Shown here: positions 21,556 through 30,817 of the stretch, in pieces | Layout: every line of letters begins with the position of its first letter | How positions within the stretch are numbered: position 1 is the stretch's first letter | DNA from: Thinopyrum elongatum | Taxonomy: Eukaryota > Streptophyta > Magnoliopsida > Poales > Poaceae | Direction: 5' to 3' | NCBI GenBank assembly: GCA_011799875.1 | Contig: CM022303.1 | Location: 429,025,108-429,089,107 of the forward strand | Length of the DNA: 64,000 nt | The notes under the pieces: model-generated | The model's input: only the letters and a program-made list of their open reading frames with translations | What the model was told of the DNA's origin: nothing | Database searches by the model: none | Translations under genes and position numbers: made by a program

Positions 21556-22467
21556 TGTCGGGGAAAATATATGGGGGTATATGTTTTCCCCTGACTCGTG
21601 CACGGACAAGCCAAGATCGAGCCAAGATGTACAAGAAACCAAGAGATTCGAAGGACCAACAAGTAGATTAGAGGGACCAAGACCAAGCCAGAGAAGCAAG
21701 ATATCGTCAAGAGAAAGGCCTCCTTTGCCGGGCAGGCGAGCCCGGCAAGGTATGAGGCCACCCCCAGAAGAAGAGGACCAATGCGTCCCGGCAGGGCCTG
21801 CCGGGACTTGCGGAGGCTAAATCACCTCACCAACCACTCCACCACGACTCACATCGTCGATCAGTGCGGTGTCAAGCCGCAGAGTGATAAAGTGGCAGCC
21901 ATTCACCACATGGTAGCATCTCCCTACAGGAAAAACCCACAGATGACACCCGTCCTGTGACATGTCGAACAAGCAGGCGTGGAGCTGGCAAGATAGCCCG
22001 ACAAGCCTTGTTGGGCAACCAACGATGCGACGTTGAGCGGTGCATTAAATGTGCACTATCATCCCACAGAGTTAGGTATGATAGCACTGTTTTCTATCAT
22101 ATCAATGCATAATGACTACTTTGCCATTGTGGTGACCCCTTGATCTATAAAAGGAGGCCCTTGGCAACCATAAACGGGGTTAGAAGGTTGGATAACTCAC
22201 ACCCCCATACGCTCATAGTCGCTGCCGCCCTGAGGCAACCCTTGCCGGGCAAGTGTACTGTGCTCCACCACCACATTTCCACCATCAATCCACCAACAGC
22301 AGGAGTAGGGTTTTACGCCTCGCGGTGGCCCGAACCTGGTTAAAACTACCCGTGTGATCTCTACCGTGCTGCCTCACGCTTGTCTGCTCTTTGTGCAACG
22401 CGACTCCCCCCTACCGAACCAGCAAGGGGCCTCCTGGTCCCATAGGTGGCTGTGGTTTCCAGCAACA
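21556..22467 (+). repeat. 5' LTR of element D (about 912 bp)
   Basis: Aligned with 27521-28431. TATA box CTATAAAAGGAGGCCC at 22145-22160. The downstream sequence TTTGGCATGCCAGGTAGGGG (22470-22489) is in primer-binding-site position. Confidence 0.9.
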
Positions 22468-23668
22468 TCTTTGGCATGCCAGGTAGGGGGATCGCTTGCG
22501 CGAACCTATAGACGTGAGCAGCGTGTCACCTTCGTCGCCATCTGCGTCTTCGACGACGCCATCGACCTTGGTGCCCACGAAGAAGCAGAAGCAAAGCGGG
22601 GCCATCCCCGCGCCACATTGTTGGTCTCCACGCCTCGCCGTAACCACGGCTACAGCGAAGATCTCCGCTGGTGGCAAGAGACACGTTCCGGCGGCCCGCA
22701 TGGTGTACCCACCATTCGGGCGCCGTTCGGAGAAAGGGCACGAAACATGCGGGCGCGAGCTCCCTTCTCCCCGTCCCTTCCCTTCGTCAGCAGTCGAACC
22801 GCTTTAGCCCCGGCGTCGTCGATGTCGAGGATTACCGTGCGACGCTCGGTCCAGTATTTCCCCTATTTTGTGTAATCCTGAGCGAAGCGCTGGTATGAGT
22901 CCATCAATAGATGCTCCGGCAAGTGTACTTCGGCAAGGCTGCCTGCATCGGCACGACCCATGCATCGGCAGCCGCCGGACTGACTCGAAAGAAGAGGAGA
23001 AAAAGGGAGGAGGACCAGAGAAGCCCGGCATTATGCCCCGATGCCCGCCAACCGCATGAAATGCATATCATTCCCTGCCAGGAACGATGAAACCACCTGG
23101 TTGACTTCTGCTCCTCCAGGTGCCACGGGCGCACCTGACGCGCGCGGCCCGGCAGAGGAGAAAGAAGCTCAGAATGAAAGCTAAGTTTACATTATCACTT
23201 CTTGATTGATACATTTGAGAATTTTGCGGACGTTTATCCCTTAACTCTAGTGAGCGTTCGTATTGTGAAAACCCTCGTGTGATGGAACCTTGGTTAGTTT
23301 CTTTGGTCGCACGATTGTCCTGTCTAGAGCCATGCTCGCAGGACAAGAGGCTGCACCGAGAACTACCTGGGAAAAACCTGCCGGGACGCATCCACGCCAA
23401 GATGACTGATAAGGGCCGGACCCTTACGAAAATCACGGCAATATGATACCGGCAGGCATCCAAAGCATACATAGGGATCGATCATACGAACGCAAACGTA
23501 CAGGGCTCAAAGTGATAAACACGCATTTAAAATTCAGCTAGGAATATCAGTTTCGCGCAAACACCAGAGATAGAATGACTAAACACAAAATGTACGCCAT
23601 GTTTCATTACAGGGCAGCGCAGAAGCAACAGCGGCCCGATACTTGGCTTGGTGACCAGATGGAGCGGT
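22468..23668. other. 5' interior of element D without a supported gene
   Basis: The plus strand after the primer-binding position has a Ser/Thr/Pro-rich frame near 22496-22807 that could be a gag remnant, but no gag motif is visible. The rest (22880-23660) contains no convincing coding region. Confidence 0.4.
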
Positions 23669-24739
23669 TCAAACATGGAGAACCCTGTCGGCCCGTGGCG
23701 CAGCTTTCTCCTTGGCGGCTGCAACATCGGCACCCGCTGGCGGCTTCCTGAATCCATCATCAAGGTCGAGGTCCGGGTGGAGGAAAGCGATGTTGCTTAG
23801 AACCATGAAGAGGGCATCGCAGGCAAGTTTCCGGGACTCAGTCGCAAAGCGCTCGTCCCTCCCTTCTTCGTGTGCCTTCAGCTTCTGGATCAGCTCGTTA
23901 AAGAAGACTCCCAACTTGGCGCTTGGGACCTCGTGCTGGCTGAGCGAAAAAGTTGGGCCGTCCATACCCATCACCGCAGTCTGAGCAGTGAGGCGCTTGG
24001 CGATATCAATCAAGCTCCTGATCCAGAGGTTGACTTGCTCAGATTGATTCTCCAGTTTGGCTTCTACATCTTTCCGGAGGCACCTGGCAGTGTCCAGATC
24101 CTTGGACAGCAGCTGTTGATGGGATTCGGAGGACTCTGCCGCGCTCTCCAAGGACCCAATCTTGGCCTTCATATCGGCGATGGCATGGTTGGCGGAGTCG
24201 AGATTCTGAGCCTTGGAGGAGAGTTGCGACTGCACGTCAGCCAAGAGAGCTTCCGCCTTCCGTGCTTCCTCCTTAAGAGTTTCCAACTCCTTGGCGTTCT
24301 CGGCAAGATCTTCCGCCAACTTAGACACCTGCCGATCAAGGTCAGTCTTGGCAGCAGACACGGCAGCCAGGTCGTCAGTGAGCTTCTTCAGTTGGGAAGC
24401 AGAGTCAGCGGCAACGGCGTCCAGAGCTGCCCCATGCTTGTCCTCCAGGTCCTTAGTGCGCTGGCGAACAAGAACCTCCAGGTCGTCATCTTTGGCGCGA
24501 AGAGTGGCTTCAAGCTTCTCCTCCCGGAGGGAAATCTCTTGCTCTCTGGCGTCCAGGGATACCTTGCGGTCCACCAAGCGCGCCTCGCAGGCTATGACAT
24601 CCTCCCGCGTTATCAGGAGCGCCTCTTGCTGCCTCAAGAGCACCTTGAATTGCTTGTCATGCCACTCGCGCAGCTCCAGGCCTTTATCCTTCAGCTTCTG
24701 GTTCATCCTGTCGACGGACTCGCGCTGCTCCTTGAGCAC
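23669..24739 (-). CDS. Coiled-coil 3' exon of the antisense gene in element D (about 356 aa)
   Basis: A long open frame on the strand opposite to element D, from MLKEQRESVDRMNQKLKDKG to KEKAAPRADRVLHV. Residues ~1-240 are almost continuous heptad-type coiled coil rich in Glu, Lys, Leu, Ala and Asp (for example REQEISLREEKLEATLRAKD and DLAAVSAAKTDLDRQVSKLA). The C-terminal ~110 residues form a more globular part (GVFFNELIQKLKAHEEGRDE, ALFMVLSNIAFLHPDLDLDD). This is the usual C-terminal half of the grass proteins annotated as 'putative gypsy type transposon' or transposase_28 type. The frame is intact. The molecular role is unknown. Confidence 0.7.
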   Translation of the reverse strand: MLKEQRESVDRMNQKLKDKGLELREWHDKQFKVLLRQQEALLITREDVIACEARLVDRKVSLDAREQEISLREEKLEATLRAKDDDLEVLVRQRTKDLEDKHGAALDAVAADSASQLKKLTDDLAAVSAAKTDLDRQVSKLAEDLAENAKELETLKEEARKAEALLADVQSQLSSKAQNLDSANHAIADMKAKIGSLESAAESSESHQQLLSKDLDTARCLRKDVEAKLENQSEQVNLWIRSLIDIAKRLTAQTAVMGMDGPTFSLSQHEVPSAKLGVFFNELIQKLKAHEEGRDERFATESRKLACDALFMVLSNIAFLHPDLDLDDGFRKPPAGADVAAAKEKAAPRADRVLHV

Positions 24740-24748
24740 CTGCCACTT

Positions 24749-25747
24749 CTAGTTGTGCCGAGCCTGCATCTCCCTCACGCATGTCACCACGGACTCCAAG
24801 AAGGACAAGTCCATTGTGACGGCAGTCGAGTCGTCGGCCTCCCCAGCTTCTTGGTACAACGGCGCCAAGAGGCACTGAAGTTCTTCGTTGAGCTCAGCGC
24901 TCATTGGCAAGGATGGGCTGGATGTTCCAGTCCCGGGTGGTGACAGCACCATGGCCAGCGTGCTCGAGGAGGATGGCGGGATCTCAGCGACGGTCCCGGT
25001 GGCGGGGAGTGGGCCCATTGTCTGGAGAGGGATCTTCACCTTGATGGCCACTTCCCCTACCGGGAGGTCCTCCGGAGAATGCTCCATCACTGCCATGGAA
25101 CCCTGCGCATCCCCGGCAGCAAGATCCTGTCCCTCAGCAGCAGCAAGCTCTACGGCTTCATCCGCGGCGGCCCTTCCTATATCAGCCACCACCTCCAGTA
25201 GGTCTGGTTCCTCGGCTTGAGGGGCTGCATATGAGAGAGCCAGTGAATCACGAAGAAACGAAAGTCTTAAGCAAATAGAGAAGCCAGGAGAAGCAACCAG
25301 AGCAAGTAAGAAAAGAAGGAACAAATGAAGTACCTGGGGAAGTCTGCCGGGCAGGAACCTCTGTTTCAACGGCAACAACTGTTGCCGGGTCCCGGACTTC
25401 GCCCTCTGCCATGGTAGTCCCGGCACCCTTCTGTGCAGAATCATCTACGAAAGGTTCCGTGGGGGTCTCTCCAGCTCGAGCGGCGGGGAAGCGTGCCCCT
25501 CAGGGAGGGGCTCGCCCTGCGTCGTCTCACCTCCCCCTCCACCTGAGGGAACAAGAAGGCCGTCCCCATCGCCCCTGACGGGTGGAACCAAGTCTCCACT
25601 CCCGGGCCGAGGGCTGGGCTGGGGGCTCGGCACAGGGTCCTTTGCATCACCCCCCACCAAGGCCGAGCTCTCTGCGCCCTTCAATGATCCAAGACGTCGG
25701 AGCCTCTTCCGGGAGCAGTGGGAGAGGGTTTTCGTGTCCTCCTCCAC
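24749..25747 (-). pseudogene. Middle exons of the antisense gene in element D
   Basis: Low-complexity Pro/Gly/Glu-rich frames link the N-terminal domain to the coiled coil. One open stretch at 25747-25445 reads MEEDTKTLSHCSRKRLRRLG and continues with a Pro/Ser-rich tail. From 25444 to 24749 the frame must change at least twice, with acidic stretches (ADIGRAAADEAVELAAAEGQ) and ending in EMQARHN. Intron-like gaps are possible at 25748-25835 and 25240-25330. Splicing cannot be settled without transcript data. Confidence 0.5.
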
Positions 25748-25835
25748 CTCCCTGCCAGTGACAACAAGAGCAAGAGGTCAGTCAGCAAAAATAATTGGGT
25801 ATACACAAGCTATCCATGAATGGAAAAAATCCTCC

Positions 25836-27096
25836 TTACTCTTTTGCAATGAGCATGGAGTTCAAATTGAACTCCATGGGAGGTGGAGAGTCCCGTCTTC
25901 TCTTTAGAGACGGAGGGTCAGAACTTCCCGGCAGCTTTGGTGCTTGCCACGGCGCCGGGGGCTCCAGGGAAGACGAGCTCTGCGAGGAGCTCGAACCGGA
26001 GTAGGGGCTGGACTCCGCCTCCACGTCCGCCGATCGCTTGGCGGAGGAGGCCTTGGTCTGGGCAAGATGAGGAGATTGGCGGCACGCCGCCTCAGCCTTG
26101 GTGGCTTTGGTGGTGGTCTTCTTCACTCTCTTGGTGGTCGGGTTGGAGGCCGCCCCTCGGGCAGCGGCGCGCCTGCGGGTGCGCTGCTTGGAGTCCGACT
26201 CGGGGGCTTGCGGCCCCGCCGCGAGCCACTCCTCAAGCTCCACCACCTCACTGACCTCCTCCTCCTCCTGAAGCTCCATTGCTGCCGCGGCTAGGGCATC
26301 TAGCCCGGCAAAGTTGTCCCCGGCAAGCTCTTCCCCGGTAGCTCCTTCCGTGGCTTGCGCCTCGCTGCCGCCCTGGGAAGAATTCCCGTCCTCAGCTTTC
26401 CCCTTGCCCTTTCCGACCTGTCCTGCCTTCCCCATCTCCGCGAGGTGGGCGGCCTTGTCCTCCTCGACCCTCTTCAAAATATACGCTACCTCCGCGGAGG
26501 AGGTGCGTTTATACATTCTGGTTTCGGTCCTGGTGGCCCTCTCCACCAGGGTGTTCGACCACTCGAGCTCTTCATCCAGGCTGTGTAGCTGCCAAGTGCT
26601 CGTTACCCCTTCGGCGTTGCAGTCCGGCATCCATTTCAATATATGGTCTCGGGCAGAATTGATGTTCAGAGGGATGACAGTTGCCGGGAGCTTGAACAAC
26701 TCGAAGCGACCAAACAGTTGGTCGCACAACCAGCCATGGCCATAAACTGATAAGTTGTTAGCCAACCCTGGGAGCAGCCTCATCCTATCCACAGCATCAC
26801 CATACAGCCACGCAGGTCTGTCCCTTTCCTGCAATGGCGAGATGCAGCGGAGAATAAAGTGCCGCAGATGAAGTAAGCGCAAAGAATTGATAAGAATCCA
26901 GCGGATCCTCCTTCCCCGCCACATAAACTACGGGCGCTCCATGCCCTTTTTCAACGGGCCTCCCCCACAGATACCCATACCTTGCTTGAAGGACTGGGCC
27001 GCTCAAGTTCGACGGGATGAAGACGACATCTTCACACCGCTTCTTGTTCAGCTCTGCCCCTCTCCTGCTTCCCTCGGCGGTAACCTCCTTCGCCAT
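25836..27096 (-). pseudogene. N-terminal gypsy-type (transposase_28-like) domain of the antisense gene
   Basis: Starts MAKEVTAEGSRRGAELNKKR at 27096, about 425 bp inside the 3' LTR and reading away from it. After a frame change near 26900 it continues as LLPGLANNLSVYGHGWLCDQ, RFELFKLPATVIPLNINSAR, then RTSSAEVAYILKRVEEDKAA. A long acidic and Lys/Ser-rich tail ends NLNSMLIAKE at 25836. The LNIN...RMYKRTSS region is typical of the N-terminal domain in grass 'putative gypsy type transposon' proteins (PF04195 as I remember it). With the two segments downstream it makes a ~3.4-kb gene antisense to the host element. One frameshift suggests decay. Confidence 0.65.
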
Positions 27097-27520
27097 GATA
27101 GTCTACTTTTTCTTCTCCACGGGTTTCTTCCCCATTCCGGTGACGGCGATGCGGAAGGGAGAGGGATTAGATGGGAAGGGCGGTGGCGGAAGGGAGAGAG
27201 GAGGAACTGTCGCATGGCTTGCGAAGGAAGAAGATGGGAAAACGGGGCAGGAGATAGGTGAATCGTGCTGCTCCGTTTTCCCTGCTCTTAAGGGGGAAAA
27301 GCGGAACATGGGCACGACGCTTCAGAAAGTTACCGTTTCACCTTAACTGCAACAGTCCCACAACGCCACGACGCGTAGTAATTACGCAAAGTGGATGTTG
27401 GATTGACTAGTCATCATGGCAAACCAGCATGTGCAGCCCTCTCCTGCCACGTGTCCGCGCACGGTCTGGGACCTAAACCAACGTGCCACGCGACACATGT
27501 GGCTCAGGCCCGGGGGCTTA
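27097..27520 (-). promoter_or_regulatory. Leader and upstream region of the antisense gene in D
   Basis: On the minus strand a C/T-rich leader (CTCCTCTCTCCCTTCCGCC) and a 10-codon upstream ORF (MGKKPVEKKK, stop) precede the start at 27096 by only a few bases. No clear TATA box. The polypurine tract of D (plus strand) is at about 27507-27520. Confidence 0.4.
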
Positions 27521-28431
27521 TGTCGAGGAAAATATAAGGGGTATATGTTTTCCCCTGACTCATGCATGGACAAGCCAAGATCGAGCCAAGATGTACAAGA
27601 AACCAAGAGATTCGAAGGACCAACAAGCAGATCAGAGGGACCAAGACCAAGCCAGAGAAGCAAGATATCGTCAAGAGAAAGGCCTCCTTTGCCGGGCAGG
27701 TGAGCCCGGCAAGGGACGAGGCCACCCCCAGAAGAAGACAACCAAGGCGTCCCGGCAGGGCCTGCCGGGACTTGCGGAGGCTAAATCACCTCACCAACCA
27801 CTCCACCACGACTCACGTCGTCTATCAGTGCGGTGTCAAGCCGCAGTGTGATTAAGTGGCAGCCATTCACCACATGGCAGCCTCTCCCTACAGGAAAAAC
27901 CCACAGATGACACCCATCCTACGGCGTGTTGAACAAGCAGGCGTGGAGCTGGCAAGATAGCCCAACCAGCTTTGCCGGGCAACCAACGATGCGACGTTGA
28001 GTGGTGCATTAAATGCGCACTATCAGCCCACAGAGTTAGGTATGATAGCACTATTTGCTATCATATCAATGCATAATGACTACTTTGCCATTGTGGTGAC
28101 CCCTTGATCTATAAAAGGAGGCCCTTGGCAACCGTAAACGGGGTTAGAAGGTTGGATAACTCACACCCCCATACGCGCGTAGTCGCTGCCGCCCTGAAGC
28201 AACCCTTGCCGGCCAAGTGTACTATGCTCCACCACCACATTTGCACCATCAATCCACCAAAAGCAGGAGTAGGGTTTTACGCCTCGCGGTGGCCCGAACC
28301 TGGGTAAAACTGCCCGTGTGATCTCTGCCATGCTGCCTCACGCTCGTCTGCTCTTTGTGCAACGCTACTCCCCCCTGCCGAACCAGCAAGGGGCCTCCTG
28401 GTCCCATAGGTGGCCGTGGTTTCCCGCGACA
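27521..28431 (+). repeat. 3' LTR of element D (about 911 bp)
   Basis: TATA box TATAAAAGG at 28110-28118. It differs from the 5' LTR by scattered substitutions and small indels (for example at the first 20 bases and near 27740). Confidence 0.9.
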
Positions 28432-28447
28432 ACCGCACACCGGGGTT

Positions 28448-28461
28448 GGGCTATAAAAGAT
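28448..28461 (+). promoter_or_regulatory. TATA box of a small gene in element C, just beyond the D LTR
   Basis: GGGCTATAAAAGATGG, with TATAAAA at 28452-28458, about 21 bp after the end of D and about 40 bp before the ATG at 28495. Any farther-upstream promoter sequence was displaced by the D insertion. Confidence 0.5.
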
Positions 28462-28494
28462 GGAAGTGCGGCTCTTCTCCAACTCACAAACACA

Positions 28495-28761
28495 ATGCTG
28501 CTCTACTACCTCTTCGGTTTGGACGAGCTCGAGCCGAGTTCCTTCGGCGAGGCCGTGTTCCTAGTGGCGCTGCGGTGGTTCCTAGCTGCGCTGCTGGGCA
28601 CGCTGATCGGCTCATCGGTCATCCTTGTGATGATCATCATGTACGAGTGGGCTCGAGGCAACGCGCGTCCTGGGGTGGGGGCTCGAGATGTGGGAGATGG
28701 TGGTGCACTGGGTGGTCCTCCGCCACACTTGATTCTCCGTCGCTTCGCGCCGGCGGAGTAA
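28495..28761 (+). CDS. Small membrane-type protein of unknown function inside element C (88 aa)
   Basis: ATG in an ACACAATG context after a short C/A-rich leader and a TATA box. The product starts MLLYYLFGLDELEPSSFGEA. It has one strong hydrophobic segment (residues ~21-49, FLVALRWFLAALLGTLIGSS followed by VILVMIIMY) and a Gly/Pro/Arg-rich tail ending LRRFAPAE. One transmembrane helix is likely, with the basic tail probably cytoplasmic. The gene is antisense to element C and convergent with the gag-position ORF at 29789-30481. I do not recognise the family. It may be a captured host fragment or a conserved part of the LARD interior. Confidence 0.45.
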   Translation: MLLYYLFGLDELEPSSFGEAVFLVALRWFLAALLGTLIGSSVILVMIIMYEWARGNARPGVGARDVGDGGALGGPPPHLILRRFAPAE

Positions 28762-29788
28762 TCACGTGATGCGGTGGAGCGGTGGTGGCGACTTGCCTAC
28801 GCCATGCAAGGTAGTGATGGTGGTTTTGATGGGGTTCGGATGCAGATGAGGTCGCTGCGCCAGCTCAGGAATCACACTAGGGCACGGGGAAAAATTTCGC
28901 GGATAGCTCCACGAAAAGTAGGCATCGAGGTAGAATCGGAGTTGAAATCTGCATTGGGGTAGATGTACTGGATCGAGTGAAATAAAGTTGGCAGTGTTTC
29001 TCCAGAGACGCAATTGGGGCTATCGAAAAAGAATTAGGGAGGAGGAATGGCCAGATGGAAATGTCTCTTTGAGGCTCTGGGTCTGGAAATCTAGCACACG
29101 GGGTATGCACAGATAGAGATAGATAGGATGACTATGCATCGATCTGAGTACTGCCCAAATGTACTCGTGGGTGAACCTAGTATGCGTGTAGGATGCAGTG
29201 CAATCTAAACTAACAAACAGACAGATGCAACTCATATGCAAAGGAAAAACACATCAGACAAATCATACTAAGGTGTTTTAATGCTAGTGGGTATATGTAA
29301 TCCTGGTATACATATACCTACACCGGCGCGCATTTTATTATAGACTCGGGACGAGTCAATGTTGTTTAGTGTATGTGTTCTACTGATTAAAATCTTTGTT
29401 AGCAACACATTGCCAACCCTGTCAAACATTTCTGCTTGACCGAGAGACAAACAAAAACAAAACCGAAAAGCAAGAAAGCATACATAAAACACAACATACG
29501 GGTTACAAACAGTACAAGCATACAACAAAGCACGAACACGCTATGCGCTAAACGAAGCAACTCACTCTGGGATACAGAGTTCTATCCTCCTATCGAGGAT
29601 TAACAGACAGACTGGACTACTCGCAGAATCACCTGACTACGTGACTGATGTCACACAGAGGGCTGGTCTTGTTGGGGCTCTCCTGGAAGACGAAGACTGA
29701 GCCAATCTTCACCTTCATCGTCTGACACTTCTATGGGTTGGGGCTCAACTGCTGGGGGTGCGGCTAGAACTGATCCAAGTAAATGTTG
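28762..29788. other. Non-coding interior of element C between two convergent ORFs
   Basis: No ORF with recognisable content. AT-rich in the middle, with ACAAACAAAAACAAAACCG-type A-rich runs at 29447-29470. Serves as the shared 3' region of the two converging ORFs. Confidence 0.4.
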
Positions 29789-30481
29789 CTAGTGAATACG
29801 GTAAAGAGCCTTGTTGAAGTAGTCAAGGTTGATGATGTCTGGGTTTAGCCACGGCACAGGCTGAGAGGCTAGCACTGGGTTGGATGGCATTGGGTGAGTG
29901 GCTTGAGATGCAAATTGACAAGCCTCACGATAAGCTTCCGTGACAACCCGAGTAGCATCGCGGTCCAAGGTTCTAAACTCGGCAATCATCTTAGCAATCA
30001 TCATCCCCTGGGCAGTGATAAATTGCACCAGGCGAGCGATTGCTGGGTCATCTTCCTGGATAGTGATGGGATGCTTACTTCCTACTTCTGCCACAACGGG
30101 GAAAAAGCAGAACTCCCACTTCTCCGCCACTTGCAGAAACTTGGTTCGGAGGTATAAGATAGCCTCCACAGCAGCGGCCTGAATTGCCAACTCAGTAGTG
30201 GGCATGGGTCTGCCCTGAAAAACCAAGGGCTGACCATCTTCCGCGGGACCTGGGCAGATATGCACTCTTGCATCGTATCGGTGAAGGTGAGGGACGGGTG
30301 CCGATTGGAACACCAGGTAATCGGGGCTAGCATTACAGCCAAGGGCTTTGGTGAGCATATCAGTAAGAAGGGGTGGAAAGCCAGCATGATTGACTGCAAA
30401 GGTTCGGGTGTAAAACTTGGGTGCTTTGAGAGAGCGAGTCATGGCTTTCGAGTTACTAGCTAGGCTTCTATGCAGAGACAT
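29789..30481 (-). CDS. Unrecognised 230-aa protein in gag position of element C
   Basis: First ATG on the minus strand at 30481 (MSLHRSLASNSKAMTRSLKA), about 330 bp inside the 5' LTR. The frame is intact to ...LDYFNKALYRIH. Segments include FAVNHAGFPPLLTDMLTKAL, HRYDARVHICPG and a predicted helical second half (AIQAAAVEAILYLRTKFLQV and IARLVQFITAQGMMIAKMIA). No zinc knuckle and no standard gag motif. Position and orientation fit a gag-like or LARD-specific protein, but I cannot name the family. An open frame of this length in an otherwise non-coding element suggests selection or recent activity. The TATA box at 30522-30529 suggests it may have its own start of transcription rather than depend on the LTR. 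Confidence 0.5.
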   Translation of the reverse strand: MSLHRSLASNSKAMTRSLKAPKFYTRTFAVNHAGFPPLLTDMLTKALGCNASPDYLVFQSAPVPHLHRYDARVHICPGPAEDGQPLVFQGRPMPTTELAIQAAAVEAILYLRTKFLQVAEKWEFCFFPVVAEVGSKHPITIQEDDPAIARLVQFITAQGMMIAKMIAEFRTLDRDATRVVTEAYREACQFASQATHPMPSNPVLASQPVPWLNPDIINLDYFNKALYRIH

Positions 30482-30521
30482 GGCTGACTGAGTGGGGAGC
30501 GATGCGGCTAACAGAAAGGGG

Positions 30522-30530
30522 GTTTTATAG
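30522..30530 (-). promoter_or_regulatory. TATA box ahead of the gag-position ORF of element C
   Basis: The minus strand reads CTATAAAACCCCC, about 40-45 bases before the ATG at 30481. This is the same spacing as for the convergent small gene at 28495. Confidence 0.5.
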
Positions 30531-30799
30531 GCAGCTATGCGGGACACAACCGCATGGGCGGTCCCTTTCCTTAATGGCGAAGGGTACACTATGCGGCCGA
30601 CCAAAAAGGATAGGGTTGCTATCCGATCCACGAAAAACTAGGCGGCGACAGCGGGGAAGGGACGTGTCAATCCCAGCTGCGCCACCTGCTGCTCAACAGT
30701 GGCCATGCCAGATGCCAAGGACGGGTCAAATCCCTTAGGGTCATTACGGGTTGATGGTAATGGGGATCTAATGCTAGGGTAATCCTATGCCAGCCTGGC

Positions 30800-30817
30800 T
30801 GCTCTAATACCATCTCC
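30800..30817 (-). other. Primer-binding site of element C
   Basis: The minus strand reads GGAGATGGTATTAGAGCAGC directly after the LTR end. TGGTATTAGAGC differs by one base from the initiator-Met tRNA complement TGGTATCAGAGC that plant retrotransposons use. Confidence 0.8.

Larger units (their letters stand above)
21556..28431 (+). mobile_element. LTR element D, non-autonomous, with only an antisense gene inside
   Basis: LTRs at 21556-22467 and 27521-28431, starting TGTCG(G/A)GGAAAATAT and ending GCAACA/GCGACA. A polypurine tract (GGCCCGGGGGCTTA) precedes the second LTR, and TATA boxes in both LTRs fix plus orientation. The flanking 5-mers are ACCAT and ACCGC, matching at only 3 of 5 positions, so the target duplication has decayed or the ends differ slightly. 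There is no gag or pol in the 5-kb interior. Instead a multi-exon gene of gypsy-associated type occupies 23669-27096 on the opposite strand. LTR ends and purine tract resemble those of Tat-like element A. Confidence 0.85.

Noticed and set aside
23870..24943. 357-codon plus-strand ORF in element D
   Set aside because: Shadow of the coiled-coil frame on the opposite strand; GC-rich codon bias there suppresses stops. The minus frame has clear heptads and a family match, the plus frame does not.
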